Below, piece by piece: positions 44,992 to 56,463 of a stretch of 64,000 nt of DNA. The notes beneath the pieces were generated by a model, which made no database searches, was not told where the DNA came from, and was given only the letters and a program-made list of their open reading frames with translations. Numbering within the stretch: position 1 is the first letter of the stretch; each line of letters begins with the position of its first letter. The stretch comes from Clostridium paraputrificum. GTDB lineage: Bacteria; Bacillota; Clostridia; Clostridiales; Clostridiaceae. The stretch covers positions 62,001-126,000 of the forward strand of contig NZ_UAWH01000016.1 in assembly GCF_900447045.1 (NCBI RefSeq), given 5' to 3'. The translations under genes were made by a program, and so were the position numbers.

Positions 44992-46470
44992 TTATAAAAT
45001 TATGCAGATTAATCCACCATTACCTTCATTAATAATCTTTTGAAGTGTTTTCTGGATTTTTACTTGTACATCTTCTGGCATCTTATATAACTTATTTTGT
45101 AATCCTTCCTTAACCAATACCTCTAATGACTTACCAAACATATTACTTTGCCATAAACTTGTTGGGTCACTTTCGAACTGATCTAAAATTGCCTTAACTA
45201 ACTCTTCTGATTCCTTTTCAGAACCCATTATAGGACTGATTTCAGTTTTAATATCTGCTTTAATAAGATGTAACGATGGAGCACTAGCTTTAAGCTTAAC
45301 ACCAAACTTATTACCTTGCTTAACTATTTCTGGTTCTTCAAATTTCATTTCACTTAGTTGAGGCGCTACTAGTCCATAACCAGTTTCTTTTACATCTATT
45401 AATGCATCCTTAACTTTGTCATATTCCTTCCTTGCTACATTAAGTTCCTTTACTAAAGACAATAAATCACTCTCTGAAGAAACATCTAAATCACAAATTT
45501 CACTAAGTACTTTATAAAAGATACCATCTTTAGGCTTCATAAGAATTCTTCCAGTTCCAACACCTAAATCTATTTCCATTAGTTGAGAACTACCTAAATT
45601 CTCGTCTTCTTTAAAGGACTCTAAAGAAACCTTAATATCTTTTACCTTTGATATGTTGATACTCATATCCTTAACTATGTTTAAGAAATCTTTCTTTAAC
45701 CAATGAGAAGGCTCAAGTTTTTCTAACCACTCTGGCATATCAATATTTATTTCTCTTACAGGAAATTCTGTAAGCACAGACTTAAATATATCCTCTATAT
45801 CCCCTTCCCCCATATTGTAAACATCAAGAATTTGTACAGTTACATTATACTTTTCTTCAAGTTCTTTTTTTAGTGCTTTTGTTTCAGGAGCATTTGGTTT
45901 CATACTATTTAAAACTATTATAAATGGCTTATTTATAGATTGAAGTTCGGATATTACCCTTTCTTCTGCCTCTACATATTCCTCTCTAGTTATTCCAGTT
46001 ATACTACCATCTGTAGTTACCACTATTCCTATTGTTGAATGATCTGTGATTACCTTTCTTGTTCCTATTTCTGCTGCATCCTCAAAAGGAATTTCATACT
46101 CATACCATGGAGTATGAACCATTTTTGCTTCCTCACCATCAAGATAACCTAATGCGCCTTTTACGATATATCCAACACAGTCTACCATACGCACTTTAAA
46201 TACTAACTCATCGTCAAGACTTATCTCAACAGCTTCGTTAGGAACGAATTTAGGCTCAGTTGTATGAATACTCTTTCCTGATCCACTTTGTGGCAGCTCA
46301 TCCTTAGCTCTTTCTTTTTTATAGTTATTATCAATCTTTGGTATTACCATAAGGTCCATAAACTTCTTTATAAAAGTTGATTTTCCAGTCCTTACAGGCC
46401 CAACAACTCCTACATATATGTCCCCTTGGGTTCTTTCAGCTATATCTTTGTATATATTGAAGCTGTCCAA
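44992..46470 (-). CDS. spoIVA: Stage IV sporulation protein A (coat basement ATPase)
   Basis: 492 residues, same length as in Bacillus. It polymerises with ATP on the forespore surface to form the base of the coat. Walker A GPVRTGKSTF, KFVPNEAVEI and VDCVGYIVKGALGY are typical. The start is TTG 46468-46470 (MDSFNIYKDIAERT), seven bases after AGGAGG; earlier in-frame codons lack a site. SpoVM at 24.8 kb is its membrane anchor. About 240 bases upstream (46471-46714) are AT-rich; I saw no convincing sigma-E boxes. Confidence 0.96.
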   Translation of the reverse strand: MDSFNIYKDIAERTQGDIYVGVVGPVRTGKSTFIKKFMDLMVIPKIDNNYKKERAKDELPQSGSGKSIHTTEPKFVPNEAVEISLDDELVFKVRMVDCVGYIVKGALGYLDGEEAKMVHTPWYEYEIPFEDAAEIGTRKVITDHSTIGIVVTTDGSITGITREEYVEAEERVISELQSINKPFIIVLNSMKPNAPETKALKKELEEKYNVTVQILDVYNMGEGDIEDIFKSVLTEFPVREINIDMPEWLEKLEPSHWLKKDFLNIVKDMSINISKVKDIKVSLESFKEDENLGSSQLMEIDLGVGTGRILMKPKDGIFYKVLSEICDLDVSSESDLLSLVKELNVARKEYDKVKDALIDVKETGYGLVAPQLSEMKFEEPEIVKQGNKFGVKLKASAPSLHLIKADIKTEISPIMGSEKESEELVKAILDQFESDPTSLWQSNMFGKSLEVLVKEGLQNKLYKMPEDVQVKIQKTLQKIINEGNGGLICIIL

Positions 46471-46714
46471 GTTACGACCTCCTATATTATTTTTTAACAA
46501 TATATATATATTCTTGATTTATAAAAGATATACTACCTTTTATATTTAACCTTAAATAATATATCTATTTTTCTATATATGATATGTTCCATATCTTAAG
46601 TAAATACCATGTGAAATTAAACTATTTTTTCCTATAATTATAGAATGTATGCATATTATGTGTTAAACTATTATTAAGATAACATTTACAGTAATTGATA
46701 AAAGAGGGATTAAT

Positions 46715-47239
46715 ATGGAGAAGAAGGAAATCATAAAAAGATTAATTAACTTTCTTAAGGGTATAACTAAAAGATGTCTTATAATTGATACTAATAACAC
46801 CGAAGGTATGTCTAAGCTTACCTTAAATATATTAGTAAAAGAATTTACTACCCCACTTAACATAGCGATTGTTTCTCCTTCAGAAAAATTTTTCAATGAA
46901 ATATTCCCTACAGCAAAAGATGGAATTAAGCTAAATACAAATTATTCTGTAGGTATTCACAAAATTTCTTTCTTTATATTTGAAAAGTCTTTTGTGAAAA
47001 CTCCACCTAAGGATATAGAAATTTTAATTGTGCATCCTATTGACGGAATAAAAGATAAAGATTTACTAAAAGTGTTCGAGGGAAGCAAAAAAATGAAAAA
47101 AGCTATTCTTTTAGCAGATTCAATCAACGATGTTAGCAAAACATTTAAAAAATTTAACGTTGACTTCTTTTCATTGAAGCCACCTGAAGATGTAAGCTAT
47201 TACGATGTTATGAAACAAAAATTATTTGATATCAAATAA
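46715..47239 (+). CDS. Unrecognised protein next to spoIVA
   Basis: 174 residues, soluble, basic N-terminus. LIIDTNNTEGMSKLTLNIL (residues 22-40) resembles a degraded P-loop region and ILIVHPIDG (about 103) a Walker-B-like strand, so a Rossmann or RecA-like fold is possible. I do not recognise a family. AGAGGG lies before ATG. It is divergent from spoIVA and convergent with gpsA, so it may be a sporulation-time gene, but no clear sporulation promoter is seen. Confidence 0.7.
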   Translation: MEKKEIIKRLINFLKGITKRCLIIDTNNTEGMSKLTLNILVKEFTTPLNIAIVSPSEKFFNEIFPTAKDGIKLNTNYSVGIHKISFFIFEKSFVKTPPKDIEILIVHPIDGIKDKDLLKVFEGSKKMKKAILLADSINDVSKTFKKFNVDFFSLKPPEDVSYYDVMKQKLFDIK

Positions 47240-47265
47240 AAGACCACGGAGTACCCGTGGTCTTT
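47239..47265. terminator. Bidirectional terminator between the unknown gene and gpsA
   Basis: AAAGACCACGG (47239-47249), 5-base loop, CCGTGGTCTTT (47255-47265). T-rich on both outer sides. Confidence 0.88.
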
Positions 47266-47270
47266 ATACT

Positions 47271-48263
47271 TTAATATCTTTCATTCTTTTTATCACGTTC
47301 CATAAGTTCTTTAACGCCTTCTTCTGCGCTTTTCCCTTGGAATAGAACTTTATATAAAGAATCTGTGATAGGCATTGAAATATTCATTTTCTCTTTTAAT
47401 TCATAAAAAGCCTTACAAGCTTTAACTCCTTCTACTACCATTCCTACTTCCTTTAAGGCAGAGTCTAGAGTTTCACCTTTTCCTATCAAAATACCCGCTC
47501 TTCTATTTCTTGAATGCATAGAAGTACAAGTTACTATTAAATCTCCCATTCCAGTTAGTCCATAGAAAGTATCTTCTTTCCCTCCAAGAGCTACACCTAT
47601 TCTTGAAATCTCTTTCATGCCTCTAGTCATTAACGCAGCTTTTGTATTATCTCCATATCCTATTCCATCAATTACTCCAGCAGCTAGTGCAATTATATTT
47701 TTAACAGCACCACCAATTTCTACACCAACAATATCATCATTTGTATATACTCTAAAGTAAGATGTCATAAATAAATCTTGAATTTCCTTTGCGCATTCCA
47801 TATCTTTTGATGTTACAACTAAAGTTGTTGGAATTTGAAGTGCAACTTCTTCCGCATGGCTAGGGCCTGATAGCACAACAACTTTATTAGGTAACTCTTC
47901 ATTAATAACCTCTGAAAGTCTTATATCAGTTCCTTCTTCAATTCCTTTAGCTATTGAAACTATAGGAACATTAGCATTAAGCTTTCCTTTCAAACTTCTT
48001 GCAACAATTCTAATTATATGTGAAGGAACAGCTAATACTAAATAATCAATTCCTTCAATAGCATCATCTAAGTTATTATAGGCAGTTAAATTTGATGGTA
48101 TATCTAAATCTTTTATATACCTATCATTTTTTCTGTTGATGTTAATATCATCAACAACACTTTGATCCTTATCATATATAGACACTTCATTTCCTTTGTT
48201 CGCCAAAAGGATTCCTAAAGCTGTACCAAAGCTTCCTCCTCCTATAAACCCGACTTTACTCAT
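47271..48263 (-). CDS. gpsA: NAD(P)-dependent glycerol-3-phosphate dehydrogenase
   Basis: 330 residues. It reduces dihydroxyacetone phosphate to sn-glycerol-3-phosphate for phospholipids. Motifs: [21 protein letters not shown] (Rossmann loop, motif GGGSFGTAL), [20 protein letters not shown] with catalytic Lys. ATG overlaps the der stop by one base (TAATG). Order DUF512-der-gpsA is widespread in Clostridia. Confidence 0.96.
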   Translation of the reverse strand: MSKVGFIGGGSFGTALGILLANKGNEVSIYDKDQSVVDDININRKNDRYIKDLDIPSNLTAYNNLDDAIEGIDYLVLAVPSHIIRIVARSLKGKLNANVPIVSIAKGIEEGTDIRLSEVINEELPNKVVVLSGPSHAEEVALQIPTTLVVTSKDMECAKEIQDLFMTSYFRVYTNDDIVGVEIGGAVKNIIALAAGVIDGIGYGDNTKAALMTRGMKEISRIGVALGGKEDTFYGLTGMGDLIVTCTSMHSRNRRAGILIGKGETLDSALKEVGMVVEGVKACKAFYELKEKMNISMPITDSLYKVLFQGKSAEEGVKELMERDKKNERY

Positions 48264-49582
48264 TACTTGTCCTTCCTCTCTCTATATTCTATCTCTATAC
48301 CTGTTCCCTTAAAATCAAAACTTTCTCTTATTTGGTTCTCTAAATATCTTTCATAAGAGAAATGTCTTGCTTGTAGGTCGTTAACAAAGAATACAAACTT
48401 AGGTGGCTTTGTAGCTACTTGAGTAGCATAATATATCTTTAATCTCTTTAATGCTACCACAGGTGGCTCTTTCATTAATACCGCCTTACTTATAACATCA
48501 TTTAAGATACCTGTTGATATTCTCTTGTTATAATTATCATAACACTTTTTAGCTAATTCTAAAACCTTATGTGTTCTTTGACCTGTTAAAGCTGAAATAA
48601 ATAAGTATTCTGCATAAGATAAGAACTTAAGATTTTGTTGTAAGTCCTTTTTAAACTTATCCATAGTCTTATCATCTTTTTCTACCAAGTCCCACTTATT
48701 AACTATAACCATTATAGCTTTTCTCATTTCATGAGCTAACCCTATTATCTTTTCGTCTTGTTCTGTAATTCCTTCTGTTGCATCTATCATAAGTATACAT
48801 ACATCAGCTCTTTCTATGGAAGTAAGAGTTCTTACAGCACTATACCTTTCTATTTCTTCTTTAATCTTACTCTTTCTTCTAAGACCAGCTGTATCTATAA
48901 GAATAAACTTTCCTAACTCTGTTTCTAAAGTACTATCTATAGCATCTCTTGTAGTACCTGGAACATTAGATACAATTACTCTATCTTCTCCTAAAAGCTT
49001 ATTTATTAAAGAAGATTTACCAACGTTAGGCTTACCTATCATTGCTATTCTAATGAATTCATCTTCCTCTTCTTCATCATCAAATTTATCGAAATTTTCT
49101 ACAACTCTATCAAGCATATCCCCAAGACCTAATCCTTGTGATGCTGATATTGTTATAGGGTCTCCTATTCCTAAATTATAAAATTCCCAAGCATTTTCTT
49201 CTTCTTTTAAAGAATCTACTTTATTTACTACTAAAACAACAGGCTTTTTACTCTTTCTAAGCATATTTGCAACTTCTTCATCAGCTGCAGTTATACCTTC
49301 TTTACCATCAACGATAAATACTATAACATCTGCTGTTTCTATGGCTATATTCGCCTGTCTTCTCATCTGTTTTACAATGATATCATCTCTTTCAGGTTCA
49401 ATCCCTCCAGTATCAATCATAGTAAAGTTATAACTTAGCCATTCAGCCTCTGCATATACTCTATCTCTTGTTACACCTGGTGTATCTTGTACTATTGATA
49501 TTCTCTTTCCTGCTAATTTATTAAATAATGTAGACTTACCTACATTTGGTCTTCCTACTATAGCAACTATCGGTTTACCCAT
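48263..49582 (-). CDS. der: Double GTPase Der (EngA)
   Basis: 439 residues. Acts in 50S maturation. Two tandem G domains: [12 protein letters not shown] near residue 10 and [12 protein letters not shown] near 185, each with DT.G and NK.D, then a KH-like C-terminal domain. ATG is shared with the end of the DUF512 gene (TAATG). Confidence 0.97.
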   Translation of the reverse strand: MGKPIVAIVGRPNVGKSTLFNKLAGKRISIVQDTPGVTRDRVYAEAEWLSYNFTMIDTGGIEPERDDIIVKQMRRQANIAIETADVIVFIVDGKEGITAADEEVANMLRKSKKPVVLVVNKVDSLKEEENAWEFYNLGIGDPITISASQGLGLGDMLDRVVENFDKFDDEEEEDEFIRIAMIGKPNVGKSSLINKLLGEDRVIVSNVPGTTRDAIDSTLETELGKFILIDTAGLRRKSKIKEEIERYSAVRTLTSIERADVCILMIDATEGITEQDEKIIGLAHEMRKAIMVIVNKWDLVEKDDKTMDKFKKDLQQNLKFLSYAEYLFISALTGQRTHKVLELAKKCYDNYNKRISTGILNDVISKAVLMKEPPVVALKRLKIYYATQVATKPPKFVFFVNDLQARHFSYERYLENQIRESFDFKGTGIEIEYRERKDK

Positions 49583-50916
49583 TATATCTCCTCCTGGTTA
49601 TATTCATTTATTAATGATATAAGATCTTCTCCTGTATAATCACAAACAATAACTTTAACATCTAAAGCCTTCTCTATATCATCTATTGTTAAATCATCTA
49701 GCATAATACTATCTTGAGGTGCAAGTTCATATCCACGTCTGAACATATTATCTGCCATAAATAGATAAGGTGTTCTTATCTTTCCTTTTAATTGCTCAAT
49801 AATATCTCCTCCTGTTAATAATCCATTAACAGTAATAGTATTTCCAAAGAAATTATTTATTATCTTAAATACATCTATGTGTATTTTAGGATTCTTCTTC
49901 ACTATTTTTTCAGCTGCACTTTTCACTTCATCATAAGCTAAAGCACCCGTTATCATTGTATAACTTCCCTTTTTATTTAGATCTAATATATCTAAATCAC
50001 TTTCTATCGCATCTCTAAAACACCTAGTAACTCCAACGCCATCTTCTATTTGGGTAAAACCATTATAAAATTCTGCATCTGGAATTTCTTCTCCTGCAAC
50101 AATATAAAATTCATCTGAAAGTCTTACAAAAGGCTCTCCAACTTCATTATAAAATTTACTTTGAAGCTCTTTAACCATATCTATTGTATATTTTGAACCT
50201 TCTTTAGTAAAAGTATTTACTTTTTCAAGTCCTTCTCTAAATTTTGTAATACCTATAGGAACAACAGCTACATTATTAACCTGAGGATATAATTTATATA
50301 AATCCTCAATAGTTCTTTTAAGCTCTTCTCCGTCATTAACATCTGGAATACACACTATTTGCGCATGCATTTGTATTCCTTCATCTGATAGCCTTTGCAT
50401 TCTTTCCAAAACATTTCCTGCAAACCTATTTTTAAGCATCCTTACTCTTAATTCTGGGTTAGTTGTATGTACAGAAATATTAATAGGGCTTATTCTATAT
50501 CTAATAATTCTATCAATATCCTCTTCTTTCATATTTGTTAAGGTTACAAAATTTCCTTGTAAGAAAGATAGTCTTGAATCATCGTCTTTAAAGTATAGAG
50601 TATCCCTCATTCCTTTTGGCAACTGGTCAATAAAACAGAACATACATTTATTACTACAACTCTTAGCTTTATCCATTATTCCGCCGCCAAATTCAATTCC
50701 AAGTTCTTCTCCATAATCTTTTTCTATCTCTATATCCCAAATTTCGCCATTAGGCTTTTCTATTTGTAATACTATCTCTTCATCAGCTGAAAGAAATCTA
50801 TAATCTATTATATCATCAATAATATTATCATTTATAGAAATTAACACATCATTAACTTCTATTCCAACTTCTTCTGCGATACTATCAGGAAGTACTTCTT
50901 TTATAACGTTTTTCAT
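49582..50916 (-). CDS. DUF512 radical-SAM/PDZ protein
   Basis: 444 residues. N-terminal PDZ-like domain (1-60, [26 protein letters not shown] loop), then CSNKCMFC radical-SAM-like cysteines (Cys87, Cys91, Cys94), [15 protein letters not shown] and the C-terminal DUF512 domain. The family is restricted to anaerobic bacteria and placed beside der and gpsA; no substrate is established. The one-base overlap with der indicates coupling. A sigma-A promoter is just upstream. Confidence 0.9.
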   Translation of the reverse strand: MKNVIKEVLPDSIAEEVGIEVNDVLISINDNIIDDIIDYRFLSADEEIVLQIEKPNGEIWDIEIEKDYGEELGIEFGGGIMDKAKSCSNKCMFCFIDQLPKGMRDTLYFKDDDSRLSFLQGNFVTLTNMKEEDIDRIIRYRISPINISVHTTNPELRVRMLKNRFAGNVLERMQRLSDEGIQMHAQIVCIPDVNDGEELKRTIEDLYKLYPQVNNVAVVPIGITKFREGLEKVNTFTKEGSKYTIDMVKELQSKFYNEVGEPFVRLSDEFYIVAGEEIPDAEFYNGFTQIEDGVGVTRCFRDAIESDLDILDLNKKGSYTMITGALAYDEVKSAAEKIVKKNPKIHIDVFKIINNFFGNTITVNGLLTGGDIIEQLKGKIRTPYLFMADNMFRRGYELAPQDSIMLDDLTIDDIEKALDVKVIVCDYTGEDLISLINEYNQEEI

Positions 50917-50954
50917 CTTTTCACTCCCTTTTTGTATAAGTTTCTACCTATGCT

Positions 50955-50983
50955 ATATTACCTTATTAATAAATTCAAGTCAA
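50955..50983 (-). promoter_or_regulatory. Sigma-A promoter of DUF512-der-gpsA
   Basis: TTGACT (complement of 50978-50983), 17-base spacer, TAATAT (50955-50960). Confidence 0.6.
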
Positions 50984-51084
50984 TTATATTGCCAACTTAA
51001 TCCTTTTTTTAATTTTAACCAAAATTAAAAAATACAGTCTTAAATAATCCTAATGATTTTGTAATGAAAAACTATTTTTAATAT

Positions 51085-51118
51085 AAAAGGTGAATTACCA
51101 TATAGTAATCCACCTTTT
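51085..51118 (-). terminator. Intrinsic terminator after the chemoreceptor gene
   Basis: AAAAGGTG-A-ATTAC and GTAAT-C-CACCTTTT (51085-51098 with 51105-51118), 13 pairs with one mismatch, then TTTTATATT on the minus strand. Confidence 0.85.
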
Positions 51119-51121
51119 TAC

Positions 51122-53119
51122 TTATTGTTTAAAATGATTTAGTTTTTCCACTAAGTTTTCATTTAATTCAACTATTTTTTCAGACAATTCATTTACCGAA
51201 TTATTTATTGATAACTGTTCTTCTGTATAAGCAGTTACCTCTTCTGTTGATGCAGAAGTTTCTTCTATTCCAGCAGCTAAGCTTTGCATTGAACTAGATA
51301 TATTTTCTTTCTTTTCAATCATGGTTTCATTTCCTTCACTAGCAACCTTTATAGAATAATTTAAATTATTTACCCCATCAAATATGTTAACAAATGATGT
51401 TTCTGTTTCTTTAACATTATCATTTTGAGCATTTATAACTCCATTTACAACTTTAATTCTTTCAACAGCATCTATAATTTTATGTTGCATAACTGAAATA
51501 ATGTTTTGAATATTAGATGTTGCTTCTTGAGATTGTTCTGCAAGCTTTCTTATTTCTTCAGCCACAACTGCAAAACCTTTTCCGTTTTCACCAACTCTTG
51601 CTGCTTCTATAGCTGCATTTAAAGCAAGTAAGTTAGTTTGTTCCGAAATACTATTAATGAAAATTATAATGTTTTCTATTTCTTTAGAACTTTCCTTTAC
51701 ATTATTAACACTATTATTTATTTCTTTTGTAGCTTCTATTGTATTTTTTGACCCTTCAACTAAGTTATTTACTGTCAACAAACCACGTTTAGATAAATCC
51801 TCTAGTTTGCTACATGCACTTTCCATTTCATCTAAAGAGTTTGACACACTTTCTATTATATTAGATAAATCTTCAGACTCTTGTGCTACTGACTCAGTAT
51901 CCTTGGCTTGCTCATTTGATACGTCAGCAATCTGATACATTGTAGATGCTATTTGATTAGAAGAATTCTTTAATTCATCTAAAGCAGAGTTTAACTCTTC
52001 ATTTCTTTCCATTAATGAAGATAAAGTAGCTTTAGTATCGCTTATTGCTACAGAAAAATCATCCAACATTAAGTTATAAGACTGTGCTATAGAGGTAACC
52101 TCATCATCTTCATTGTCAATTTCAACCTTACTACTTAAATCTCCCTCTCCTGCTTTCACCATAGCTTTTGCAACTCTATTTAATCTTTTAACTATTTTAT
52201 TAATTATTATAGTTACTATAAATACAGTGGCAACAATCATAAGTATCATAGTAATAATAACATTTATTATTACTCCCCTACTAACATCTACATGCTCATC
52301 TTCATTTATAAAACTTATCATCTTCCACCCAGTTCTTGATATATCTGTAGAAAGGTATTTATATGTATGTCCATTTAAATCTATCTCGCCATTTGTATCT
52401 CCTTCTTTTGAGATAATATCTAAAATATTTTTCTCTTCTACCTTTGTATGAACTTTTGACATATCACTTCTATCAGATAATATAGTACCTTCTTTATTTA
52501 TTAAAACTGAATATCCTGTTTTACTAAAGCTCTTTTCTGAAAAATAAACTGATATATCATTAAAGTTTATATTCATTCCTATAACACCTATAGGAGTATC
52601 TCCATTTTTCACACTTATATATATAGTAAGTGCTATATTACCTGAAAGCTTGTCTTCATACGGCCCAACCCATACAATATCTTCTGTCATAGCTTTTTCA
52701 TAATACTCATTAGGGATAACATTGTCCAACCCTTTACTCTTATAATCAATAGAAGGAGTAATTAAATTAACATTACCACTTCTAAAGACTGTACTCATAA
52801 TAACATCTGTTGCCCCTTTAAGACCTGATAAAATTCTCTCAGAATTAGTGAAATTCCCATTAGCTAAATCAGCTTGAAATATTCCTGTTTTAGCCATAGT
52901 ATCCATTCTATATTCGATTCCCCAAAAATACTCATCCATAGCCTGCATAGCCGAGCTATAACCATTCTTTAAATCTGTCTCTAATACTTGATTACTAAAT
53001 CTATTAATACTCCTTATACAGATAAAACTCAATAATACCTGTCCTAAGATAATAACTGGTAAAAGAATTAATAAAACTTTTACTTTTAATGATTTCTTCT
53101 TTTTAATTATACTATTCAT
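51122..53119 (-). CDS. Methyl-accepting chemotaxis protein
   Basis: 665 residues. Membrane span 1 (about 13-33), extracellular dCache-type sensor (35-280, [18 protein letters not shown]), span 2 (about 283-305), HAMP (306-358) and a long cytoplasmic signalling coiled coil with the hairpin tip [31 protein letters not shown] (motif [12 protein letters not shown]). The ligand is unknown; dCache domains often bind amino acids. AAGGAAGG precedes ATG. It is isolated between der and phoU and has its own terminator. Confidence 0.95.
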   Translation of the reverse strand: MNSIIKKKKSLKVKVLLILLPVIILGQVLLSFICIRSINRFSNQVLETDLKNGYSSAMQAMDEYFWGIEYRMDTMAKTGIFQADLANGNFTNSERILSGLKGATDVIMSTVFRSGNVNLITPSIDYKSKGLDNVIPNEYYEKAMTEDIVWVGPYEDKLSGNIALTIYISVKNGDTPIGVIGMNINFNDISVYFSEKSFSKTGYSVLINKEGTILSDRSDMSKVHTKVEEKNILDIISKEGDTNGEIDLNGHTYKYLSTDISRTGWKMISFINEDEHVDVSRGVIINVIITMILMIVATVFIVTIIINKIVKRLNRVAKAMVKAGEGDLSSKVEIDNEDDEVTSIAQSYNLMLDDFSVAISDTKATLSSLMERNEELNSALDELKNSSNQIASTMYQIADVSNEQAKDTESVAQESEDLSNIIESVSNSLDEMESACSKLEDLSKRGLLTVNNLVEGSKNTIEATKEINNSVNNVKESSKEIENIIIFINSISEQTNLLALNAAIEAARVGENGKGFAVVAEEIRKLAEQSQEATSNIQNIISVMQHKIIDAVERIKVVNGVINAQNDNVKETETSFVNIFDGVNNLNYSIKVASEGNETMIEKKENISSSMQSLAAGIEETSASTEEVTAYTEEQLSINNSVNELSEKIVELNENLVEKLNHFKQ

Positions 53120-53210
53120 TTGTACCTTCCTTTCTGCTATGCTCCTTACCTTTTATTAATTTTTCCTACTTTATATTTTCGCCCAAAAAGCTATATATCT
53201 TTAACAAAAA

Positions 53211-53237
53211 AAGACAAATTCCAAAAGAATTTGTCTT
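53211..53237 (-). terminator. Intrinsic terminator of the pst-phoU operon
   Basis: AAGACAAATTC / GAATTTGTCTT (53211-53221 with 53227-53237), 5-base loop, then TTTTTTTG. It starts over the phoU stop. Confidence 0.93.
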
Positions 53238-53898
53238 ATTCATTCAAATCTACATATGTTCCTTTTTTAGAAAAAATTGTCCATTCACAAATATTAGTTA
53301 CATGATCTGCTATTCTTTCTAGATATTTTGTAACAAATAATAATTGAGCACTTTTATTTGTTTTGCTATCATCTAATTTTATGCCCTCTAACAAAGCTCC
53401 AAATATACTACCATATAGTTCATCTATTTCATCATCCATAGCACAAATTTCATAAGCTTTATCTACATCCCCTTCAATATAAGTTTCTATAGATAATCCT
53501 ATCATATTTCTTACTTTTTCTTCCATATCCCATAATGGAAGGGCTTCATCTCTTGTTTCTCCACCATTTCCATTTACCTTTTTAACAATCTTACATATAT
53601 CAACTGCATGATCGGCCATTCTTTCAAGGTCTGTTACTATTTTAGATGCAGTAAATACATTTCTTAAATCTTTAGCTAATGGTTGTTCAGTAGCTATAAA
53701 TTTTATACATTCTTCTTCTATTGACTTCTGTAATTCATCTACCTTATCATCATCTTTTATTATTTCTTCAGCTGACTTAACATCAGCATTTCTTAAGGCT
53801 AACATACTTAAGTAAATTTGTTTTTCCACCAAACTTGACATTAGTATTAATTGCCTATTTATTTCATTAATCCTTGCTTTTTGTGAAGTTCTAGTCAT
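53236..53898 (-). CDS. phoU: Phosphate transport regulator PhoU
   Basis: 220 residues, two three-helix bundles with metal-binding repeats (DLERMADHAVDICK and YLERIADHVTNICE). It links the Pst transporter to PhoR and limits signalling in phosphate excess. Last gene of pstS-C-A-B-phoU, 15 bases after pstB. Confidence 0.96.
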   Translation of the reverse strand: MTRTSQKARINEINRQLILMSSLVEKQIYLSMLALRNADVKSAEEIIKDDDKVDELQKSIEEECIKFIATEQPLAKDLRNVFTASKIVTDLERMADHAVDICKIVKKVNGNGGETRDEALPLWDMEEKVRNMIGLSIETYIEGDVDKAYEICAMDDEIDELYGSIFGALLEGIKLDDSKTNKSAQLLFVTKYLERIADHVTNICEWTIFSKKGTYVDLNE

Positions 53899-53913
53899 AA
53901 AGCACCTCCTATT

Positions 53914-54663
53914 TTAACCGAATCTACCTGTTATATAATCCTCTGTTCTCTTATCCTTTGGTTTATAGAAAATATCCTCTGTTTTACCAAACTCAATCAC
54001 TTCACCATTTAAGAAGAATGCTGTTTTATCTGCAATTCTTCCTGCTTGTTGCATATTATGAGTAACAATAATAACAGTATATTTTTTCTTTAGTTCATCC
54101 ATTAATTCCTCTACTTTACTAGTAGAAATAGGATCTAAGGCTGACGTAGGTTCATCCATTAATATAACTTCAGGAGATACAGCAAGAGTTCTTGCTATAC
54201 ATAATCTTTGCTGTTGCCCACCAGATAATCCTAAAGCACTCTTTTTTAATCTGTCTTTTGTTTCATCCCAAAGAGCTGCCCCCCTTAAACTTCTCTCCAC
54301 TATTTCATCTAATGTCTTCTTATCCTTTATACCATGTATTTTAGGACCATATGCAATATTATCATAAATTGACATAGGAAAAGGATTAGCCTTTTGGAAC
54401 ACCATTCCCACCCTTTTTCTTAATGCAATTTCATCATAATCATCATATATATTTTTACCTTCAAATAAAACTTCCCCAGTTACTTTAACCCCTTCAATCA
54501 AATCATTCATTCTATTTAATGTACGTAGAAATGTTGACTTGCCACATCCTGAAGGCCCAATTAAGGCTGTAACCTCATTCTGATTTATATTCATATTTAT
54601 ATTTTTTAAAGCTTTATTAGTTCCATAATATAAATCTAAGTTTTTAGTTTCTATAATCGACAT
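53914..54663 (-). CDS. pstB: Phosphate ABC transporter ATPase PstB
   Basis: 249 residues. GPSGCGKST Walker [10 protein letters not shown] signature, [13 protein letters not shown]alker [13 protein letters not shown] is typical for PstB. It powers the Pst importer. Nine bases after pstA. Confidence 0.97.
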   Translation of the reverse strand: MSIIETKNLDLYYGTNKALKNINMNINQNEVTALIGPSGCGKSTFLRTLNRMNDLIEGVKVTGEVLFEGKNIYDDYDEIALRKRVGMVFQKANPFPMSIYDNIAYGPKIHGIKDKKTLDEIVERSLRGAALWDETKDRLKKSALGLSGGQQQRLCIARTLAVSPEVILMDEPTSALDPISTSKVEELMDELKKKYTVIIVTHNMQQAGRIADKTAFFLNGEVIEFGKTEDIFYKPKDKRTEDYITGRFG

Positions 54664-54672
54664 AATTTCCTC

Positions 54673-55554
54673 CTACTTTCCACCATAAGCCTTTAGTAAT
54701 CTGTTCCCTATAACTCTTGCTAGTATATTGAATAGCAATACTGCTATTATTAATACAGCTGCTGTTCCATTAGCAATTGCTGCTGCATCTGGAACTATAG
54801 CTTCAGAATTCAACTTCCATATATGAACTGCTAGGGTTTCAGCTGGCCTAAATAATGAGAATGCTGACTTCCCAGTTAAGCTAATTGTATTAAAGTTTAA
54901 TTTTCCCGAACTTAATCCTGCTGTATAAAGGAAGGCTGCTGCTTCACCAAATATTCTACCTGCTGACAAAATAATACCTGTTAATATTTCTCCCATAGCT
55001 ATTGGAAGTGTTAGTTTAACAATAGTTTGCCACTTACTAGCCCCTAAACCCAATGAAGCTTCCTTAACTCCTTTACTAGCTGTTTTTATAGCATTTTCTG
55101 CAATTCTTGTCATAGAAGGAATATTTAAAATGCTTACTGATAAAGCACCAGCAATTATAGAATATCCCCATCCAGCAAAGTTAACAAAAACTAATAATCC
55201 AAACATACCTATTACTATTGATGGTAATGAAGACATAGTTTCAAGCGACAATCTTATAAATCTTACTAAAGGTCCTTCCTTAGCATATTCAGCTAAGTAT
55301 ATTCCAGCTCCTATTCCTATTGGAACAGTTATTATTAACGATATTAAAAGCATATAGAATGAATTAAATAACTGAGCTCCTATTCCTCCTCCTGGAGATG
55401 TTGTCTTAGATGCTCCAAACAAGAAACTAGGTTTTAACATTCCTAACCCTTGATATAAAATATATGCTATGAATGATCCTAAAAGAAATACAACAAAAAA
55501 GCTAACTATATATATAATTACGGTAGAAATCTTATCTACTTTCTTTGCATTCAC
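54673..55554 (-). CDS. pstA: Phosphate ABC transporter permease PstA
   Basis: 293 residues, six spans, BPD_transp motif EASLGLGASKWQTIVKLTLP. Starts at GTG overlapping the pstC stop (TAGTG), GGAG nine bases upstream. Forms the membrane channel with PstC. Confidence 0.95.
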   Translation of the reverse strand: MNAKKVDKISTVIIYIVSFFVVFLLGSFIAYILYQGLGMLKPSFLFGASKTTSPGGGIGAQLFNSFYMLLISLIITVPIGIGAGIYLAEYAKEGPLVRFIRLSLETMSSLPSIVIGMFGLLVFVNFAGWGYSIIAGALSVSILNIPSMTRIAENAIKTASKGVKEASLGLGASKWQTIVKLTLPIAMGEILTGIILSAGRIFGEAAAFLYTAGLSSGKLNFNTISLTGKSAFSLFRPAETLAVHIWKLNSEAIVPDAAAIANGTAAVLIIAVLLFNILARVIGNRLLKAYGGK

Positions 55555-56444
55555 TATCCTTCACTCCTCTTTTCAATCTTTCTAATTGCAAGTATAAATA
55601 AGAAAGATATCACAAGTAATATTAACGCTAGGCTCCACAATGCATCATTCCAAGCCGTACCACCTACTGTATTTGCCATATCCATTGTTAAAATACTCGT
55701 AAGTGTAGATGATGAAGATAATAGTCCATTAGGAATCTTTACTGCGTTACCTATTACCATTTGTACTGCTAATGCCTCACCAAAAGCTCTTGCTACTCCT
55801 AAAACCACTCCTGTTAAAATACCGCTTTTAGCTCCTGGAATAATAACATTTTTTATAGTTTGCCATCTTGTTGCCCCTAATCCATAAGAAGCTTCAATAT
55901 GCTCTCTTGGTATGCTCTTAATAGCATCAATAGATAATGTTGCTATAGTTGGTAATATCATTAAGGATAATACTAATATACCTGCAAGCAATGAAAATCC
56001 CATTCCACCTATATGATTCTTTATAAAAGGTACTAATACAGATATCCCTACCCACCCGTAAACAACAGATGGTATACCAACCAGTATTTCTAATGATGGC
56101 TTTATAAGTTTATTACCTAACCCTTTGGAAATCACATTAACAAAAACCGCTAATGTAATAGCAATAGGTGCACTAATTATTACCGCACCCATTGATACAA
56201 AGGTTGATCCTAATATGAAAGCCAAAGCTCCAAAAGAGGCTGGTGTTTCACTCGGGTTCCAATTATTTGTAAACAGAAATTCTACTATTCCATAATTTCC
56301 TTTTGTAAATGTTTGAATTCCTTTTTGACCAATGAATATTATTATTGATAATGTAACTGCTATTATTAACATTCCACATAATGTTGCAAATGTTTTTCCT
56401 ATATATTCATTAAATAGCCTCTCTTTAAAGCTTCGTTTTTCCAT
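55554..56444 (-). CDS. pstC: Phosphate ABC transporter permease PstC
   Basis: 296 residues, about six spans, with the permease loop EASYGLGATRWQTIKNVIIPGA. ATG 56442-56444 (MEKRSFKERL) has AAGGA eight bases upstream; an ATG three codons earlier sits too close. Partner of PstA. Confidence 0.95.
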   Translation of the reverse strand: MEKRSFKERLFNEYIGKTFATLCGMLIIAVTLSIIIFIGQKGIQTFTKGNYGIVEFLFTNNWNPSETPASFGALAFILGSTFVSMGAVIISAPIAITLAVFVNVISKGLGNKLIKPSLEILVGIPSVVYGWVGISVLVPFIKNHIGGMGFSLLAGILVLSLMILPTIATLSIDAIKSIPREHIEASYGLGATRWQTIKNVIIPGAKSGILTGVVLGVARAFGEALAVQMVIGNAVKIPNGLLSSSSTLTSILTMDMANTVGGTAWNDALWSLALILLVISFLFILAIRKIEKRSEG

Positions 56445-56463
56445 ACCTATCATTCCTTAACTA

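Noticed and set aside
46471..46714. Sigma-E promoter for spoIVA
   Set aside because: CATATCAT occurs, but no -35 at the right spacing fits; left unassigned.
53160..53215. Sigma-D-like promoter (TAAA...GCGAAAA) before the chemoreceptor
   Set aside because: Overlaps the pst terminator and matches the consensus poorly.
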